Assembly (NCBI GenBank): GCA_002346475.1
Contig: DDZV01000059.1
Span: 1 to 33,508 of the forward strand
Length of the DNA stretch: 33,508 bases
Reading direction: 5' to 3'
Origin: Acidobacteria bacterium UBA2999
GTDB taxonomy: Bacteria > Acidobacteriota > Vicinamibacteria > Vicinamibacterales > UBA2999
Under the pieces are notes generated by a model that saw nothing but the letters and a program-made list of their open reading frames with translations, was not told the DNA's origin and did no database searches. How positions within the stretch are numbered: the first letter of the stretch is position 1; the number at the start of each line of letters is the position of its first letter. Positions 31,951 to 33,508 of this stretch are shown in pieces. A program made the position numbers and the translations under genes.

Positions 31951-32956
31951 GAACTAACCAGGCAGCTACATTTTTAGGGCTTGCTTTACGTTCCAACGCA
32001 CGCAAAGCACGGTCGACTATTCCAAAGGCTCGTGTACTTCGATCATTATCGTAAGCCCTAGCTAATTGTCCAAGCTCAGCACTGAGATCTGTATTTGCCA
32101 AAATTTGAGGATCCGCACCAGCCGACAACACGTCCAGGTCACGCAATAAGGAAGATAGAGCACGCAGCCGTACAGAAAGATGCTCCCGTTGTTCGTGAGC
32201 AGGAGTAGATTTGCCTCCAAGAAAAGTTTTCATAGCTGCAAGTCGCTTTGTTGGGTTGGACTCACGTGCCACCTCTACAAGGAGTTTCTGACTATCGCTA
32301 CGTGCCTCAGCAACAGCAACAGTATCAGCTGCCAATGCACGTCCAAGACTGCCATCGGCATCTACAGCTAAGGCACGTGCCTCTGGTTCTGTATGCCCAT
32401 GGTCACTTATCAACATCTTGACAATCTCTCCAACCGCAAGAGGCCCGAAACGCAGGCGGTAGCATCGTGACAGCACTGTGGAGAGGAGCGAGTCGGCTCT
32501 GGATGATACCAGCACAAATACAGACGCAGATGGTGGTTCTTCAAGGGTCTTCAGTAAGGCGCTCTGAGCTGGAAACCCCATCGCATCAGCCTCATCGACG
32601 ATAACAACACGCCGATGCCCTTCAAACGGTCGATATTGAGCACGATCAACTACTTCACGTACCTGTTCGATCTTTATAGAACCAGTATCATCCGGCTCGA
32701 CAACGAGCACGTCTGAGTGAATACCACGACCAATACGACTACAGGCAGCACAATGACCGCAAGCATCGGTCTTAAAAACATCACCTTGAACAGGCTCCAG
32801 GCAATTCAACGTTTGCGCCAGAGCAATTGCGACTCTTCGCTTGCCAACTCCCCGTGGCCCTGCAAACAGCAACGACGGTGGCAGTGAGTCACTTACTATT
32901 GCCCGGGCCAGCAGTGCCATCAGTCGCTGATGGCCAGTTACGCTCACAAAGGACAT
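31940..32956 (-). CDS. holB: DNA polymerase III subunit delta' (HolB)
   Basis: A 338-residue clamp-loader AAA+ protein. Walker A-like GPRGVGKR is at 33-40; a zinc module is formed by C51 and CGHCAAC (C66, C69, C72). VVIVDEADAMG is Walker B (117-127), LLKTLEEPP the following helix, and VLSRCYRLRF the SRC box. Delta' helps open the beta sliding clamp for chromosome replication. The sequence keeps Lys in Walker A, while many delta' proteins have lost ATP binding, so some nucleotide binding may remain; gamma/tau (DnaX) is the main alternative, but the length and single domain favour delta'. ATG start 32956; convergent with the plus-strand gene and 79 bases from the divergent beta-propeller gene. 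Confidence 0.9.
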   Translation of the reverse strand: MSFVSVTGHQRLMALLARAIVSDSLPPSLLFAGPRGVGKRRVAIALAQTLNCLEPVQGDVFKTDACGHCAACSRIGRGIHSDVLVVEPDDTGSIKIEQVREVVDRAQYRPFEGHRRVVIVDEADAMGFPAQSALLKTLEEPPSASVFVLVSSRADSLLSTVLSRCYRLRFGPLAVGEIVKMLISDHGHTEPEARALAVDADGSLGRALAADTVAVAEARSDSQKLLVEVARESNPTKRLAAMKTFLGGKSTPAHEQREHLSVRLRALSSLLRDLDVLSAGADPQILANTDLSAELGQLARAYDNDRSTRAFGIVDRALRALERKASPKNVAAWLVLRI

Positions 32957-32995
32957 ATTTTTATTAAGAAAATTGTAATTCTAGCCCCACACACA

Positions 32996-33025
32996 TTGCT
33001 ACTACTAGGCTTTGGTCGTTATACT
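32996..33025 (+). promoter_or_regulatory. Putative sigma-70-type promoter of the beta-propeller gene
   Basis: TTGCTA (32996-33001) and TATACT (33020-33025) are 18 bases apart, with four and five matches to the consensus boxes. The start codon at 33036 is only ten bases after the -10 box, leaving almost no leader, so transcription would give a nearly leaderless mRNA or the call is wrong. Confidence 0.3.
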
Positions 33026-33035
33026 CCACCCTATC

Positions 33036-33508
33036 ATGCACAAAACTCTCATTTTGACGACGACATTACTGCTAACTATTGGAATGATGGCGGTTCAGGC
33101 GGAAGACTGGCCTGAATTTCGCGGGAAGGGCCGTGTGGGTATCTGGAACGAACCCGACACTATCGATAAATTTCCCGACGGTGGCCTGAAACCCGTATGG
33201 CGGGTACAAATTCACGCTGGAATGAGTGGTCCGGCAGTAGCTGATGGTCGTGTATTAATCACTGATTTTAAAGCTGAAGATGACTTCTACCGCGGCACGG
33301 AGCGAGTGCTCGCCCTTGATGAAGAAACTGGCGACATCCTCTGGACCCGTGAATGGCAGGTTGATTACTCAGCCGCACACGTTTCGATGATGCCGTGGGG
33401 TGGTCCATTTGCGACCCCGTCCGTAGACGATGACCGGGTGTATGTCCTCGGACGCACCGGAGAACTTATGGCATTGAAAGTCGAAACGGGTGACTTGATC
33501 TGGGAAAC
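33036..33508 (+). CDS. Exported PQQ-like beta-propeller protein (3' end cut by window edge)
   Basis: The first 157 codons are visible from ATG 33036. The start is a clear signal peptide: a Lys, a hydrophobic run (TLILTTTLLLTIGMMAV), and a VQA site before EDWPEFRG. The mature part has repeats of the PQQ/BamB-type propeller, each with an AxD/E..TG....W blade: LALDEETGDILW and LMALKVETGDLIW, with PFATPSVDDDRVYVLG between. WPEFRGKGR and GMSGPAVADGRVLITDF are typical of the large exported PQQ-repeat families of Acidobacteriota and Planctomycetota. Role unknown: dehydrogenase or structural propeller. No strong ribosome site is visible before the ATG. Confidence 0.85.
   Translation, partial: MHKTLILTTTLLLTIGMMAVQAEDWPEFRGKGRVGIWNEPDTIDKFPDGGLKPVWRVQIHAGMSGPAVADGRVLITDFKAEDDFYRGTERVLALDEETGDILWTREWQVDYSAAHVSMMPWGGPFATPSVDDDRVYVLGRTGELMALKVETGDLIWE

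Noticed and set aside
1..33508. Mobile elements or CRISPR arrays
   Set aside because: No transposase or integrase motifs, no terminal inverted repeats and no regularly spaced direct repeats were seen.

Overview
The window comes from a bacterial chromosome of roughly balanced base composition. The best taxonomic hint is the incomplete gene at the right edge: an exported PQQ-type beta-propeller protein opening with a WPEFRGKGR-like motif, a style I associate with Acidobacteriota (Vicinamibacteria-like). This is a guess from one family. There are no rRNA or tRNA genes, CRISPR arrays, transposases or phage genes.

Layout. From about 28.7 kb down to base 1, every gene is on the minus strand: about 26 genes with very short gaps or 1-7 base overlaps, forming one long surface-glycan locus. 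In transcription order: (a) a possible 92-codon leader ORF; (b) a heptose module: GmhA-like isomerase, GmhB-like phosphatase, transaldolase, two NAD-dependent epimerases, and a cytidylyltransferase-like/PfkB kinase fusion in the reverse of HldE order; (c) a sugar-modification module: Gfo/Idh oxidoreductase, UDP-glucose-dehydrogenase family protein lacking its catalytic Cys, epimerase-like protein lacking the Tyr/Lys pair, Nudix hydrolase, methyltransferase, E1-alpha/E1-beta ThDP enzyme pair, SDR, methyltransferase, acetolactate-synthase-like ThDP enzyme, and a 4,6-dehydratase-like protein; (d) an assembly module built from tandem duplications: two methyltransferase-like proteins, two GT2-like proteins, four TIGR04372-like glycosyltransferases, and a GT-B transferase cut by the left edge.

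Right of the locus lies a 412-base AT-rich intergenic region with an inverted repeat and a possible promoter, then housekeeping genes: smpB and pdxA (minus), a zinc-ribbon methyltransferase-like gene (plus), holB (minus), and the start of the beta-propeller gene (plus).

How it may work (inference). Sedoheptulose 7-phosphate is isomerised, phosphorylated, dephosphorylated and nucleotidylated to an NDP-heptose. Dehydratase, epimerase and oxidoreductase enzymes then make keto- or deoxy-sugars. Two unrelated ThDP enzymes, without the E2/E3 partners of a dehydrogenase complex, could add two-carbon branches to keto-sugars, as YerE does for yersiniose and as proposed for AviB1/AviB2 in avilamycin. 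Methyltransferases decorate the sugars and the duplicated transferases assemble the glycan. No flippase, polymerase or ABC exporter is seen, so the locus probably continues past base 1.
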